Assembly (NCBI GenBank): GCA_034687125.1 | Contig: JAQGBZ010000189.1 | Location: 57,794-121,793, forward strand | Source of the DNA: Neelides folsomi | Lineage: Eukaryota; Arthropoda; Collembola; Neelipleona; Neelidae | Length of the DNA: 64,000 bases | Reading direction: 5' to 3' | Part shown: positions 52,601-62,915 of the stretch, piece by piece | Numbering within the stretch: the first letter of the stretch is position 1 | Layout: every line of letters starts with the position of its first letter | Program-made: the position numbers and the translations under genes | The notes under the pieces: generated by a model | The model's input: the letters and a program-made list of their open reading frames with translations, nothing else | Told to the model about the DNA's origin: nothing | Databases searched by the model: none

Positions 52601-55600
52601 ATTGTTTTTAATTGAACGGGCCATGCGGAGGTATTTGAAGGAATGGAAATGAGAAGGCAGTTTGGAGTGAGTTATAGCGTGTAATAAGGATTGCATATAG
52701 GAAGGATGTTATTCAGAAGATGAGAATGGAATTGAAGGGGTGGAGTACAAAAAGCTGTTGGGATGAGTTTGCCTTCCATTAATATCCTCGTCGTCGTCCA
52801 CAGTGAGGTAAAAGAGGTACAAAATAGGAAAATGAATACAATGTAAGCAATCCTTCTCATGGAGGAATCCATTCAAGTCTCCTCCTCCTCCTCAATGCCT
52901 CACTTATGCATACATCCATTTGGGAATGAATGGGGACTGAAGTAAGTACGAGTATATGGAGAGTATAATAATAATATGGTAATAATAATACAACCATGCT
53001 ATCACGTCCTATTCATTCCTCGGGAAATAATAAGGGAAAGCAATAATGGAAGCAATGTGTGAATAGGAGAAAAATGAATGAGTACAAAAGGTAAGTTGGT
53101 TGAAACGGTTGAAATGAGATCCATTCTCTCCGTCCACCTTATAATGCTCCACCGAGGCTCAGGCACTTTCAAGGTAAAGTCATTTTTCTCAGGTATTCAT
53201 CAGCTATTGACCAATCTGGAAGCCAGATGAGGAGTATCATACACAGACCGACTCATATTCAAATCAACCTGCTCCCCCATTTTTTAAATCCCACACCTTC
53301 CCCATGTCTCTTCCTATTGTGAACAAAGTCGCATTCCTCGACCGCATCTTCCACTTCATCTCGGACTTTGAAGCTAAAGGCCCGATGGAGGACTAAATTG
53401 AATTTGTAAAAGACGAGCCGACTTGATTGTGTGAACTTATATAAAAGGGCTATTTAAACAGGTGAACACAATAGATTATGGGATGCATTGAAAACGGGCA
53501 AAAAAGGGAAGTTGATTGTCATGTTGATTGAAGGATTTCCATTTAAGTGATAGGGCATCAATATGATTTTACTATTATTACATGCTTATATGTTAAGATT
53601 TCCTTTACTTACATGAGTATATGATGAAGTCCATTGGCTTGGTCGTGATGAGCAAACAAGTGAGGTGGGAGGATGGAGATTATGGTTTACATTTTAAAAT
53701 TGTAATAATGGGGCATACAAATCACATTTTCCTTGAACACCATTTCCCTCAGACAAAGTTCGGAGTCGGAGTGACAAGAAGACGAAGATTAAAGGAAAGA
53801 GGAAATCAAATGAAGAAAAGGATTGAATGAGGAGACAGACACATTCACATATGAAGACCGAACGCATTGCTCTCTCTCTCTTTGAAAGGCATCCATAGTT
53901 GTGTAAATTGTAAGAAAGAAGAGAATTGAAAAACTGGAAATGGAAGAGGAAAATCTCCTTTCTTCCTCTATTGTTGTTATATGGGGCTCCTTTATTATTC
54001 TCTCCACTCCATCACTTCTCCTCACTTCTCCATCATATCCCGGACCAGGCATGTGTGAGTGTGAGTCCCGGTACTACTATGATGGAGGACTATTTGGAAA
54101 ATATGGGGAAAGAATGAATGAAGGACTCAATGAGAGAATGACCTTTGATTTTCAAGACCCAAAGAAATCCATTTCGTATTACTCCTTTGGACAAAAAAGA
54201 ATGGAATCTCAGTTGGTGTATATACAAACTGATGGAGAAGTTCTTGGGAGAGAGAGAAGAACGTAACTTTTTACATCAAATGGAGTTCCCCAATAGAATT
54301 TCCACAATAACTCATTTAAACCCTTTCTCTCTTCGTAATTCCTTGCCTTCAACATTCACATTGAAAGGAGTCGTGATGCGAAAATAAGAACATGAGATTC
54401 AATATTACACATAACAGAATTTATGTATGGACGTTATGAATAAGCTGGAAGAGTGTGAGGAGTGTGGATGTGGATATATCACCCCCTTTAAAATCCATGT
54501 ACTTTGGAGAAGAAAAGGTAATTTTTCATTAGTACGTCTTTCAAAGGATTTGCTTTAATAAATTTTCTTATGATGTAATAAGTGTTGAACATCTTGAGAA
54601 GCAACAATAGAAAACCATAAAATATCCCTTGAAGGACATGGGGAGCGAATGTCATTCCATATTTGTCATTAGTTGGTTAAAAATAAGAGCAGAACATTTC
54701 TTAAGAATAATACCCCTCATTCATTGATGCTCCAGTACCAGTAAAACAAAATGATGTTAAATGGATAATTAATTAAATTTCATGATAAAAAGCTTTTTAA
54801 AAAACTACTTCTTACAATAATATTTCTTGTATTGTATTGTCCTTTAAGAATTTCTCGTATAAAATCACACGATTCATTAAAATTGGTTTTTGCTGTACAT
54901 TCGAACCCAAATTCTTTGTGGGGTGTTTGAAAGGAATATCTGGTGATCGTGATTTAATTTATTAGATCTTTTGAGATGGGAAGATGAAAGGGAGAATTTT
55001 ATATGAGAGAAACTGAAAAGGATGGAGAAAGGCCCTCGATTCATTTTAGCTTTTGGAAGTAGTGTGTGGTGATAGTTTACCCATATTTTCCGTGTCTCAA
55101 GGAGCATTAGGGATTTGAATGGTGGTGGATGGTAATAAGAATCCTTTCGAACAACGCACTTGGCCGGCGGGACAAAGCGGAGTGGGGCAGGGAGATCCGC
55201 GGAGCTTCGTCATATTGTGGAACTCTTCGTCTCATCTCGCCTCCTCTCCCTTTCCCCATCCCACGACTATTCTTCCCATTCTACCCCCATTCAATATCAA
55301 TACAACATTGGAGCCCCATAGAATCAATTCAATTTCTAAGCCTTTACAATCTGAGTCTCTTCAACAGCTCGGGTTGAGCTTCTGAGGATGAGGAACCATA
55401 CTTACATACATAACATGCGGTATAATCATATGCGCTTCGTTCCTCTTCCGAGGATTCGAATTTGAAATTTCTATGCTCCCACTTTCCGGAGAACGACGCA
55501 GAGCGCGGATGCCCCTTAATGTCTTTTCATCAAGAGACACACACACCGACCCGCATAGGGCTCCCTCCACATAGAGAGGACAAATCCGAAAGGGCATAGC

Positions 55601-56065
55601 AAAAGATGTGTGTCCTTATAAATCCGCTTCTTTTATGAGGAGTAGTGGGGAAGACTCGTTGTGGTGGATCTCATCTATCTCCTCTTTCATTGATTCAAAA
55701 AAGCTAATTCTGAGTTGAATACAGACATTAATATTGAAATTTCTATGCCCTCACATCCCTGCATCCATAAAAGATCCTCAATTCAATCCTCATTCTATTT
55801 TATCTCTAGAACGCATCTTTTCATTTAATCTTTTCAAATCACCAATACAATTTATTATAATATTTAATATAAAAAGTTCATGAAACTCAATAGGGCTTTT
55901 AGAATATTCTTACTACGAGTACTTTGATTTCCTCTATATTTATAAGTAGGTATGTAAAGTAGTAAGTACGAGTTGTAAGTATCAATAACGTGAGTAAATG
56001 AGTTCATTCTTACTTTGGAAGTAAACTGGAGTTTTTGGTAAAACAGGTTGAAAGTTGAACAGCAT

Positions 56066-56083
56066 CAGCGACAGCGACAGCGA
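56066..56083. repeat. Hexanucleotide tandem repeat (CAGCGA)3
   Basis: Three perfect copies at the edge of a large AT-rich block. Confidence 0.9.
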
Positions 56084-59000
56084 CGAATGAATAAGTTATG
56101 TCGATAGTTGCAATTCTTGCTTTACAACTCGATCTGTAGTTTTCGTGATTTTAGGTGTAATTGTATGTGAGATATGAACACTTTTAACAAAACTAAACCA
56201 CTTCTGTTAGGATATAACAAATTTTCTTTCATTAGTTTTGAATACGCAGTTAAAAATTTTATATAATTTTTATTGTAGAAAAGTACTTTACAATAATTGA
56301 TTGTTTCAAAAATGCAATTTACTCTTATGATTAGAGAAATTCTGAATTTTTTTAAGTTATACATTGTAAATTCTGAAGATAATTACTCACTCTGACACTT
56401 ATTTTTTCACCTCTTATGTTAAATTTTACTTGGCTGATTTTGGATTGGACCTAGAATATATAATTAATAAAATAATTATTAAAGAATTAATAAAAATACT
56501 AATTCGGATTATTAAACTTTATATCTTATAAGGTTTATGAGTGTAATTAATAAAATATTTAAAATTGTTCTTTATCATAATTGGTATTTTATGCACCAAT
56601 AAGTTTTTGACTAAGAAGTTTTTATATACAGATTGTAATTGTTTCACAATATTCTTCACAAATCAAACCAACTAATAGTTACAAACTTATAAAATGGACC
56701 TGAAACCTAAGTATCTTGTATTAAAAAGAAGCGGAGGAACCATGGGACGAGAACAACGTGTGAAGGAAATATGAAGAAGGTTTAATGGGAGTTTAACGGT
56801 GTGTCTCGTCGTAGTAAACACGAACACATGTTGAGAGGATTGGAAAAAGCGGCCTGTGCCGGTCGCGCCGGTCGCCCTTCGACTGCTCTCTCCTTCTCAA
56901 TAGCAGGCTGAAGAGGGTAAACCCAACCACGACCGGGTATTCAATACACCGAATTCTCAAAAGAGAGTGAGAGTGAAAAGAAGGGGGAGCCCCCCAAAAC
57001 TCATTGAGTAGCTCCCTTTATGCTCCCCACCATACTTATTATTACCCACACATCCAGTTCCTTATTGTGTGGATTCAAATCATAGATTGCATAGGTTCTA
57101 TTATATAAGTTATGTATAGAGACTTTATATGAACCTTCATCCTCACGCCACGAACACGACTATTCAAATTCATCAATGATGAAACCGGGTGGATTTCCAT
57201 CCACTTGTCCTTAAACCATATTGTCATCCATTCGAGTCTCTCACACATTTCCTTCGCCTTTTATTTTATGATCCGCCACCGTTCCACTCGTTCCACTACT
57301 TAACAAGCCTCAAATCAACGTATCACTCTCCTTACATCATACTTACATGCACTCTCCACTCTTTAGGATTACCGAGAACCCTCCTTTCCCATTTCTCCAT
57401 TGTCTCCGAAAAACTTGACACGACCAGGAGTTCCTGGATTTCCTCCCTCAATGGAATTAAAAACTCCGTACATAATTAATTAAAAGAGATCAGGGGGAAT
57501 CAAGTGGGCAGGTTTTTAATTCACTCAACCTCTGACGACTCTGACTGACTCTGAATGCGAGAGTAATCAATGAGAATATTGTTGAGTGAACAGGTCCATC
57601 TGAGAGGAAGAACCCGAGTGTGAGTGTCCGAGGCAATTTGAGAGGAATTCTCATTGTGAGTCTTTCTGAATAGTAAATCCCATTCGTGGGCCTTTATTCA
57701 CTTTTTAGCTTAACTGTTCAAAAAGAAGCCAATGGCTATCATGTCCCCCCACGTCATTGTCAATTGAATCATAACAATGGGAATTCAGGCATAATGGCTT
57801 TATATGCCTCTACGAGTTTATCATATATATGACTTGGGCCGTTAATAGAAGGAAGGCAAAGCACAACACTACATTCATAACAGAGCGTCATTTATGCTTC
57901 GTATATACCATGTATGGGGTCTATGAGCCGGGCGAAAGAATGGAAAATAGATGTATGTATGAGATAAGGCTTTTCAATATCGTCCTAGTATACGGCAGCA
58001 AGAGCAGTAGAGAGACAGGCTTAGGAGAACATAAAGAACTTACTCGCTCAAAGTTCCTTTACCAAATGAATAAAGAACCTAAAGAAATTTTACACAATAC
58101 GCCATAAATTGCACGGCATTATTGCAGATTTCAATTTCATTTGGATTGGAGTCTTTCAATTCAAGTTCTTTCTATTTTGAGTGACTCAATGGGCTTCGCT
58201 CCTCTGTCTTTTCAAAGAAAGTCTCTCTGACATTTCGGCCGGAATCCTCGCCCTCTCCAAACAAATGACCCTCCTCCTGGTCGTTGTGTTGGCTGGCGCT
58301 CCTTTAATTCACTCCCTCCAACAAGAGAGCCTTCCTGCCCTTGAGGGAATCCATATGGATAGATAGAGGCTACAATAATTAACATTATTTGTTGTAGCAA
58401 CCCATTCTTTACCACCACAAGACCCATCTTCTCTATAAATATTACCAACTTCTTCTTTGGGAAGGGACAATTGACTATGCATTTTCTCATTCATCAGCGA
58501 ACCCATTCTTCCACCACTCGAGACAAGTTCACAATGCATTCCCACCATCAATTCACAATTCCATTCAAATGGAAATAAATGTACATGAGAATGTTACATA
58601 AAAATATTATTTATGTTAAATAAACTTTGGAATCTCTTTGGCTAAGTATTCTTACAACAAAAAGAAGGATCTTATTATAGATCAATCCTTTCTAAGAAAC
58701 TTTAATTGTAATATACTTTATAGTACTTTTCTATACAATTAAACTTTTAGTATAAAGAGTCTTAAAGCACAGATAGCTAAATTACATATAGCAAATTATG
58801 ATTTGTTTGAGGTTTAAGTAAAAAATAATTTTTGGTTGAAAAGATGAATTTGCGAATAAAGGTAAGAAGTTGTTCGGAGAAAGTTGCCTTTCACCAATTC
58901 TTAAATTATTCCTTGAATCTCTTCTTGTTGGTAATAAGATTAGAAATGTTTAGGGACTCTCCGAGAAATCATTCAAGTTCTCAAAGACTTCAATAGAGAG

Positions 59001-59409
59001 ATTATAGGAGATGAAGTATTTTTAGCCGAGTGAATTTTGTGGGGAAGGAATACATATATTTGGTAATCGGATTTAGACCAACGCCTCCATGTATGATTGA
59101 CTGTTGAGGGGGAGTCCTTGGCAGGTGGAGGTGGGTGGTAATGTAATGCACACGCAGACGACGACGAACTCCAAAGAGGGAACGATGACATCCGAATAAA
59201 GGAAGAGGAATGAAAAATCAAAGTGTAGAGGAGCAGACGACGTCTCTATCTTTTGTTGTCTCTTGTGGAAATGTCCAAAAGACGCTTTGGCCAATCTATA
59301 ATCCCCTTTCTTCCGAGGTCGGCCCGAGAAGGAGACAATAGGGGAAAAGCGGGTGAAGACCAGACTCCTCGGTATCAATCCACAACTCACACATGCAGAG
59401 GACAAGGAC

Positions 59410-59435
59410 TTCAAAAGATATGTTCAAAAGATATG
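59410..59435. repeat. Direct repeat, 13-bp unit x2
   Basis: TTCAAAAGATATG occurs twice in perfect tandem, probably a local slippage duplication. Confidence 0.9.
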
Positions 59436-60296
59436 TGTTTGAGGGGCCCACATGCCGGGCATCCAACAATGCACACATTAAAGGGAAATACAAAAGGCAG
59501 GGACGATAAAATATTAATGCTCAAATTTGCATAGAGTGGATCAAATCCATATGTACGTTCACAAACTCATTTCCCCCATTCTCCTCTCAGGTCTAATATG
59601 ATAATAGAACAACTCGTGCTGGTGGAATCGGCATTACCAAAGTTGAGTTCAACTTCCGACCATGTAGGGATGGTGTGAGGAAAGTTGTGAGGAAATTTGA
59701 GTCACTTCATTTATCTCATCTTCCTCGGCCCATTTCTCCTAAGCTAATTTGATGGTGGGTGAGCTAATGAGTCTCAAATGGGGAAACTGAATTTATCCGC
59801 TTCAAAACTATTCACTGGATTAATTTCTTCCGCAATTCAATAGACTATTCTAGTACATGGTAGTTATATTCAAATACATAATTATTACAAATTGGCTTTA
59901 TTTTTTGAATTATGTAAATCTACAAAAATTACGAAGCTGATCAATGCCTGTATTAATATTCTATTTTTTTCTATAATAAAATCTAATTTAAATTAAATGA
60001 AGGCGTGATAGAACAATGAACTCCCCAAAGCATCAACTTCAAACTTTTGTTTTGATCTCATCTTTTGAACATTTATTTATACCACTCAATTTCCTGTTTC
60101 GACGATCCCAATGAGCATATTGAATTACGAACCACACAACACAAGTGAAGGAAACAATGAGTTTTGTCGTGTTAATATCAGAATTGTCTGAATCATCGTT
60201 TTTCCTCCGTAAGCTGATGATGCCGATGAATAGACCTCATGTCACATTCGAAGGCTGTTCGAATAATAAAGGAAGGGAAGTGAGTTTTTCTTTCAG

Positions 60297-60464
60297 GATT
60301 TGAATCATCCACTTTGCCCGCATAAGATCCCAATGTTCTTAATATCCAAAGAGAGCCAAGAGAGGCAAAGACTCATTCCTGGCTCTGGAATCATCAGGCT
60401 TTTGTTTCGTCCACCAGGCTACATGTGCCATATAAAGACAATGGGTCGTTCTTCGGACTCTATT
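60297..60464 (+). CDS. Candidate internal exon, 56 codons, unrecognised
   Basis: The tract GTTTTTCTTTCAG just upstream is a strong acceptor. From GAT at 60297 a frame is open for exactly 56 codons to a GTAAGC donor-like site, phase 0 at both ends. It begins DLNHPLCPHKIPMFLISKES and later reads SGIIRLLFRPPGYMCHIK. If not spliced it continues 8 more codons to a TAG at 60489-60491. Codon third positions are not clearly biased. I recognise no family and found no partner exon, and chance could produce such a frame in a window of this size. Confidence 0.18.
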
Positions 60465-61553
60465 GTAAGCCAAACAATGGGGACATCATAGGAGAACCGA
60501 AAGGAACCTCGTAGCAGCTCCAGAAGAGAAGAACGACGGGGAAAATGAGATAACTATTCCTGAAGTGAAAAGGGCCTGAGAAAAGAAATGGCCCTTATTC
60601 ATCCTCGTTATCATTTAACTCTTCTCCTTCCCACCACCCTCAGACTCATCCAAGAATTGAAACAATCAAACCTTCTCGATTCCTCATCTTCCCAGTGTTC
60701 GCAGTTTCTACCTCGCAAAACAAAAGTGAAGCTTCATCCTATATCTCTTGTATTTATAACTACTCCTTGATATAAAACATTTGCATTGTAATTTTAGTTT
60801 ACAAAAAATGTATTTTGTAAAAAGGCCCTTCTTTTCACTTATTCTAATTTTTAAATATGATTCCTTGTAGAATCTCAAAAGGAAAGTGGGTTAAAAAATG
60901 TGCAGCATAGGCTATGTATATTTAAAAATTGAAAGACGAGCAGGGACATAAAAGAAATGTTGTTGAAAGAGAGAAGGAGAACAAATTGAAATTTCGAGAG
61001 GATGCATTGAGTATAAAAGAAAATATTCATTAGGAGGAGAGTATGTCGTAACAAAGGAGGAGCGGAGAGAGTTTTAAAAGAAATAGGGAGAATTTTGGGA
61101 AGTACATTGTCTAATATCTTTATCTTTTTTACGTCCATAAGGGCCTCATAGAAAAAGGAGAGTGTGAAGGAGGCTATAAATCAGGAGAAAAAATCTTTTG
61201 TGTTCGTTAAATGTTTCATCTTTATACTTTCCCCATTTCTTCCCATCTTAACCATCTACATTCTTTTCCGCCTTTTCTCCTTAAACTTTTCCCTCCTTTC
61301 ACTCTAACCAGATTTCTTTTCAAACTCATTTTCTCTCCTCTCTTTAAAGTTTAAAGCTCCGTCGACGGCGGCTCTCTTCCCGCATTATTATCAACACTAT
61401 TACTCACACTCCAATGTCCACTGGCTTCATGGCTTTGCAAAAAAACTCGACTTAAATGTTCCTAAATAAGAGAAATAAACTTTTATGGTAAACATCTATT
61501 TAATGCCTCTTTAACAACCTACTCCTACTGCTTTTCGATTTCATAGCATTATA
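60465..61553. other. No gene; strand-asymmetric purine then pyrimidine tracts
   Basis: After about 300 bases of mixed sequence, the plus strand is strongly purine-rich at about 60930-61110 and strongly pyrimidine-rich at about 61205-61350. No coding frame is supported. The sequence then returns to AT-rich DNA up to the transposon cluster. Confidence 0.6.
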
Positions 61554-61651
61554 TCGGGTGGCCCAGCGTTAACTGAGTATTTTTGATCATCCCTAACTTT
61601 TTTATTTTTTATCTGAATTTTCTCAAAGAATATCATTATATGCTCAATGCA

Positions 61652-61831
61652 TCATACAAATAGAAAATTAATCTTAATTTGTGGCTTCAGCACCATTAGC
61701 TTCAGCGCAGCGTTGAAAAGGACCTTCGACAGCCTCCCAAGTTCATTTACACACATAGCAATGGGTATTTCACTGAACGCTTGGACAATCCCATCCCCAA
61801 CCACTCGATTTTTTCTTTTGGGGGTTATGTA
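61652..61831 (-). pseudogene. Tc1/mariner-like transposase C-terminal remnant, left arm
   Basis: Read on the minus strand, 59 codons are open to a TGA at 61652-61654. The frame contains GDGIVQAFSEIPIAMCVNEL, which parallels the right-arm copy (RIVQAFSEMSASLC). A shift to another frame near 61712 gives RCAEANGAEATN and then a stop, matching the right arm's RCIEVNGAAFTY. This is the alpha-helical tail after the DDE catalytic core, not the core itself. The frameshift shows that the copy is dead. The assignment to the Tc1/mariner superfamily rests on this tail pattern together with the TA flanks. Confidence 0.55.
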
Positions 61832-61849
61832 AAGAACAACAATGTCTAC

Positions 61850-62006
61850 AAAATTCCATTAACCCTTGTGGAGCTCATAGTTAGAATTGTCCAAGCGTTT
61901 AGTGAAATGTCCGCTTCTTTATGCTTTATGTAAAATAGCTTGAGAAGCTTCCAAAGGTTGTTTGAAACGCTGTATTGAAGTAAATGGGGCTGCATTCACA
62001 TATTGA
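61850..62006 (+). pseudogene. Tc1/mariner-like transposase C-terminal remnant, right arm
   Basis: On the plus strand the frame reads KIPLTLVELIVRIVQAFSEM and then SASLCFM before a TAA at 61931. After frame disruption it resumes as RCIEVNGAAFTY with a TGA at 62004-62006. A helical stretch with Val-Gln-Ala-Phe followed by a final Arg-Cys-x-Glu and Gly near the stop is typical of Tc1/mariner transposase tails. It is the inverted partner of the left-arm remnant. In-frame stops make it a pseudogene. It holds a little more upstream protein than the left arm, so the two source copies were truncated at different points. Confidence 0.6.
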
Positions 62007-62198
62007 GATTATTATTTTAGTTGTCTGATGCATTGAGCAAATAATGATAATCTATGAAAAAATTGTGTTAAAAAATATAAAAATTTAGGGATGATCAAAA
62101 ATACTCGGTTAACGCTGGGCCACCTTGTACATAGGTAATACGCTTGGATCGTCATTATTAAAATGATTATACCCAATACTTATTAGCGCCTTTTTCTA

Positions 62199-62913
62199 AT
62201 TGAAGGGGAGCATCGAAAAACACGTCAAGCTTGAGTTTTTTTCAGTTTTTCTCGGTTTCCGCCGAAACGCCAAAAAATTCCGCAAAGGTTCCAAATAAAA
62301 AAAATAGTGTATTATAAAAGATTATTAATTTTTTAATCAAATCTGGGGACATTTATACTATATACAGGGTGGATCATGTTGAACTGCCTATTTTCAATGA
62401 ATTATAACTTTAGTACTGCATGATCGATGATTAAAACCTTTTAATAAATGTAAGGTCAATCGATGGGTTATCTATTATCGTATATTGAGTTAATTATAAA
62501 CCGAAATTATTGAATCATCAACTACAAGCACACTATTCCTGTAATTCATTAGAATTACGGAGTTCATTCTAACCAATATCAGACACACTATGTTTATTTC
62601 CAATACTATTATATTCTTTCAAGTTTTGAGGATTTACTCGTTTCTTTTTACTAATATGTATATCATTTAATGGAACTTTATCTTCTGTTTTTAATGTTTA
62701 TGTTAATTAGAAAACATTGTTTATATTGTAAACTTTTTAATTTAGGGGATTTTAAACAACTTTATTAAAAGGTGCAAAATTTAAATTGAATAACGCACCT
62801 ATAGCAAGTGAGCTATTATAATTAAATTTTATTGTATTTTTGGAGTTTCACCGGAAACCCAGAAAAACTGAAAAAACTCAATCTCGAGGTGTTTTACGAC
62901 GCTCCCCTTCAAT
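62199..62913. mobile_element. TA-flanked inverted-repeat element (715 bp), non-autonomous
   Basis: The left end reads ATTGAAGGGGAGCATCG. The right end on the opposite strand reads ATTGAAGGGGAGCGTCG, and similarity continues for about 75 bp through CAGTTTTTCTCGGTTTCC (left) and CAGTTTTTCTGGGTTTCC (right). TA flanks both sides (62197-62198 and 62914-62915). The interior is AT-rich, shows no transposase frame and contains a second type of transposon end at 62365. It is likely a miniature inverted-repeat element. The superfamily is uncertain, since TA duplication suits Tc1/mariner but the TIR sequence differs from the neighbouring element. Confidence 0.65.
62365..62384 (+). repeat. Solitary Tc1/mariner-type terminus inside the TA-flanked element
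   Basis: TA at 62363-62364 is followed by CAGGGTGGATCATGTTGAAC. This CAGGGTGG start resembles the TCGGGTGG and CAAGGTGG ends of the adjacent fold-back element. I could not find the inverted counterpart anywhere before 62913, so only one end remains. It may be a truncated nested insertion or a chance match. Confidence 0.35.
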
Positions 62914-62915
62914 TA

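Larger units (their letters stand above)
46629..60296. other. Long stretch without a supportable gene
   Basis: AT-rich DNA is prominent at about 47460-47720, 51470-51800, 52080-52450, 54520-54980, 55700-56720, 58560-58930 and 59820-60000. GC-richer islands at about 47960-48240, 50380-51250, 55120-55600 and 59060-59460 have overlapping open frames on both strands and no recognisable domain. A GGAGG-ATCGATT-CCTCC hairpin near 48411 resembles a tRNA T-arm but has no matching acceptor stem or A box. Confidence 0.55.
61554..62127. mobile_element. 574-bp fold-back element built from two inverted Tc1/mariner-like 3' ends
   Basis: The element is flanked on both sides by TA (61552-61553 and 62128-62129), the target duplication of the Tc1/mariner group. 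The ends are inverted repeats: both arms share GGTGGCCCAGCGTTAAC three bases in, followed by GAGTATTTTTGATCATCCC. Arm similarity goes on through GCTCAATGCATCA about 100 bp inward and on to an inverted CGCTTGGACAAT block near 61778 and 61889. The two arms are therefore inverted copies of one sequence, about 240 bp each, around a spacer of roughly 85 bp. Each arm encodes a decayed transposase C-terminus pointing outward. The structure suggests two transposon 3' ends fused tail to tail and possibly moved as a unit. Confidence 0.8.

Noticed and set aside
56122-56364. AT-rich minus-strand frame of 80 codons resembling a degenerate transposon protein
   Set aside because: Lys/Ile/Leu/Asn richness simply reflects AT content; there are no catalytic motifs, no inverted repeats and no target duplication.
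60205-60235. CTGATGA resembling a hammerhead ribozyme core
   Set aside because: The required GAAA after stem II is absent (it reads GAAT) and no flanking helices are visible.
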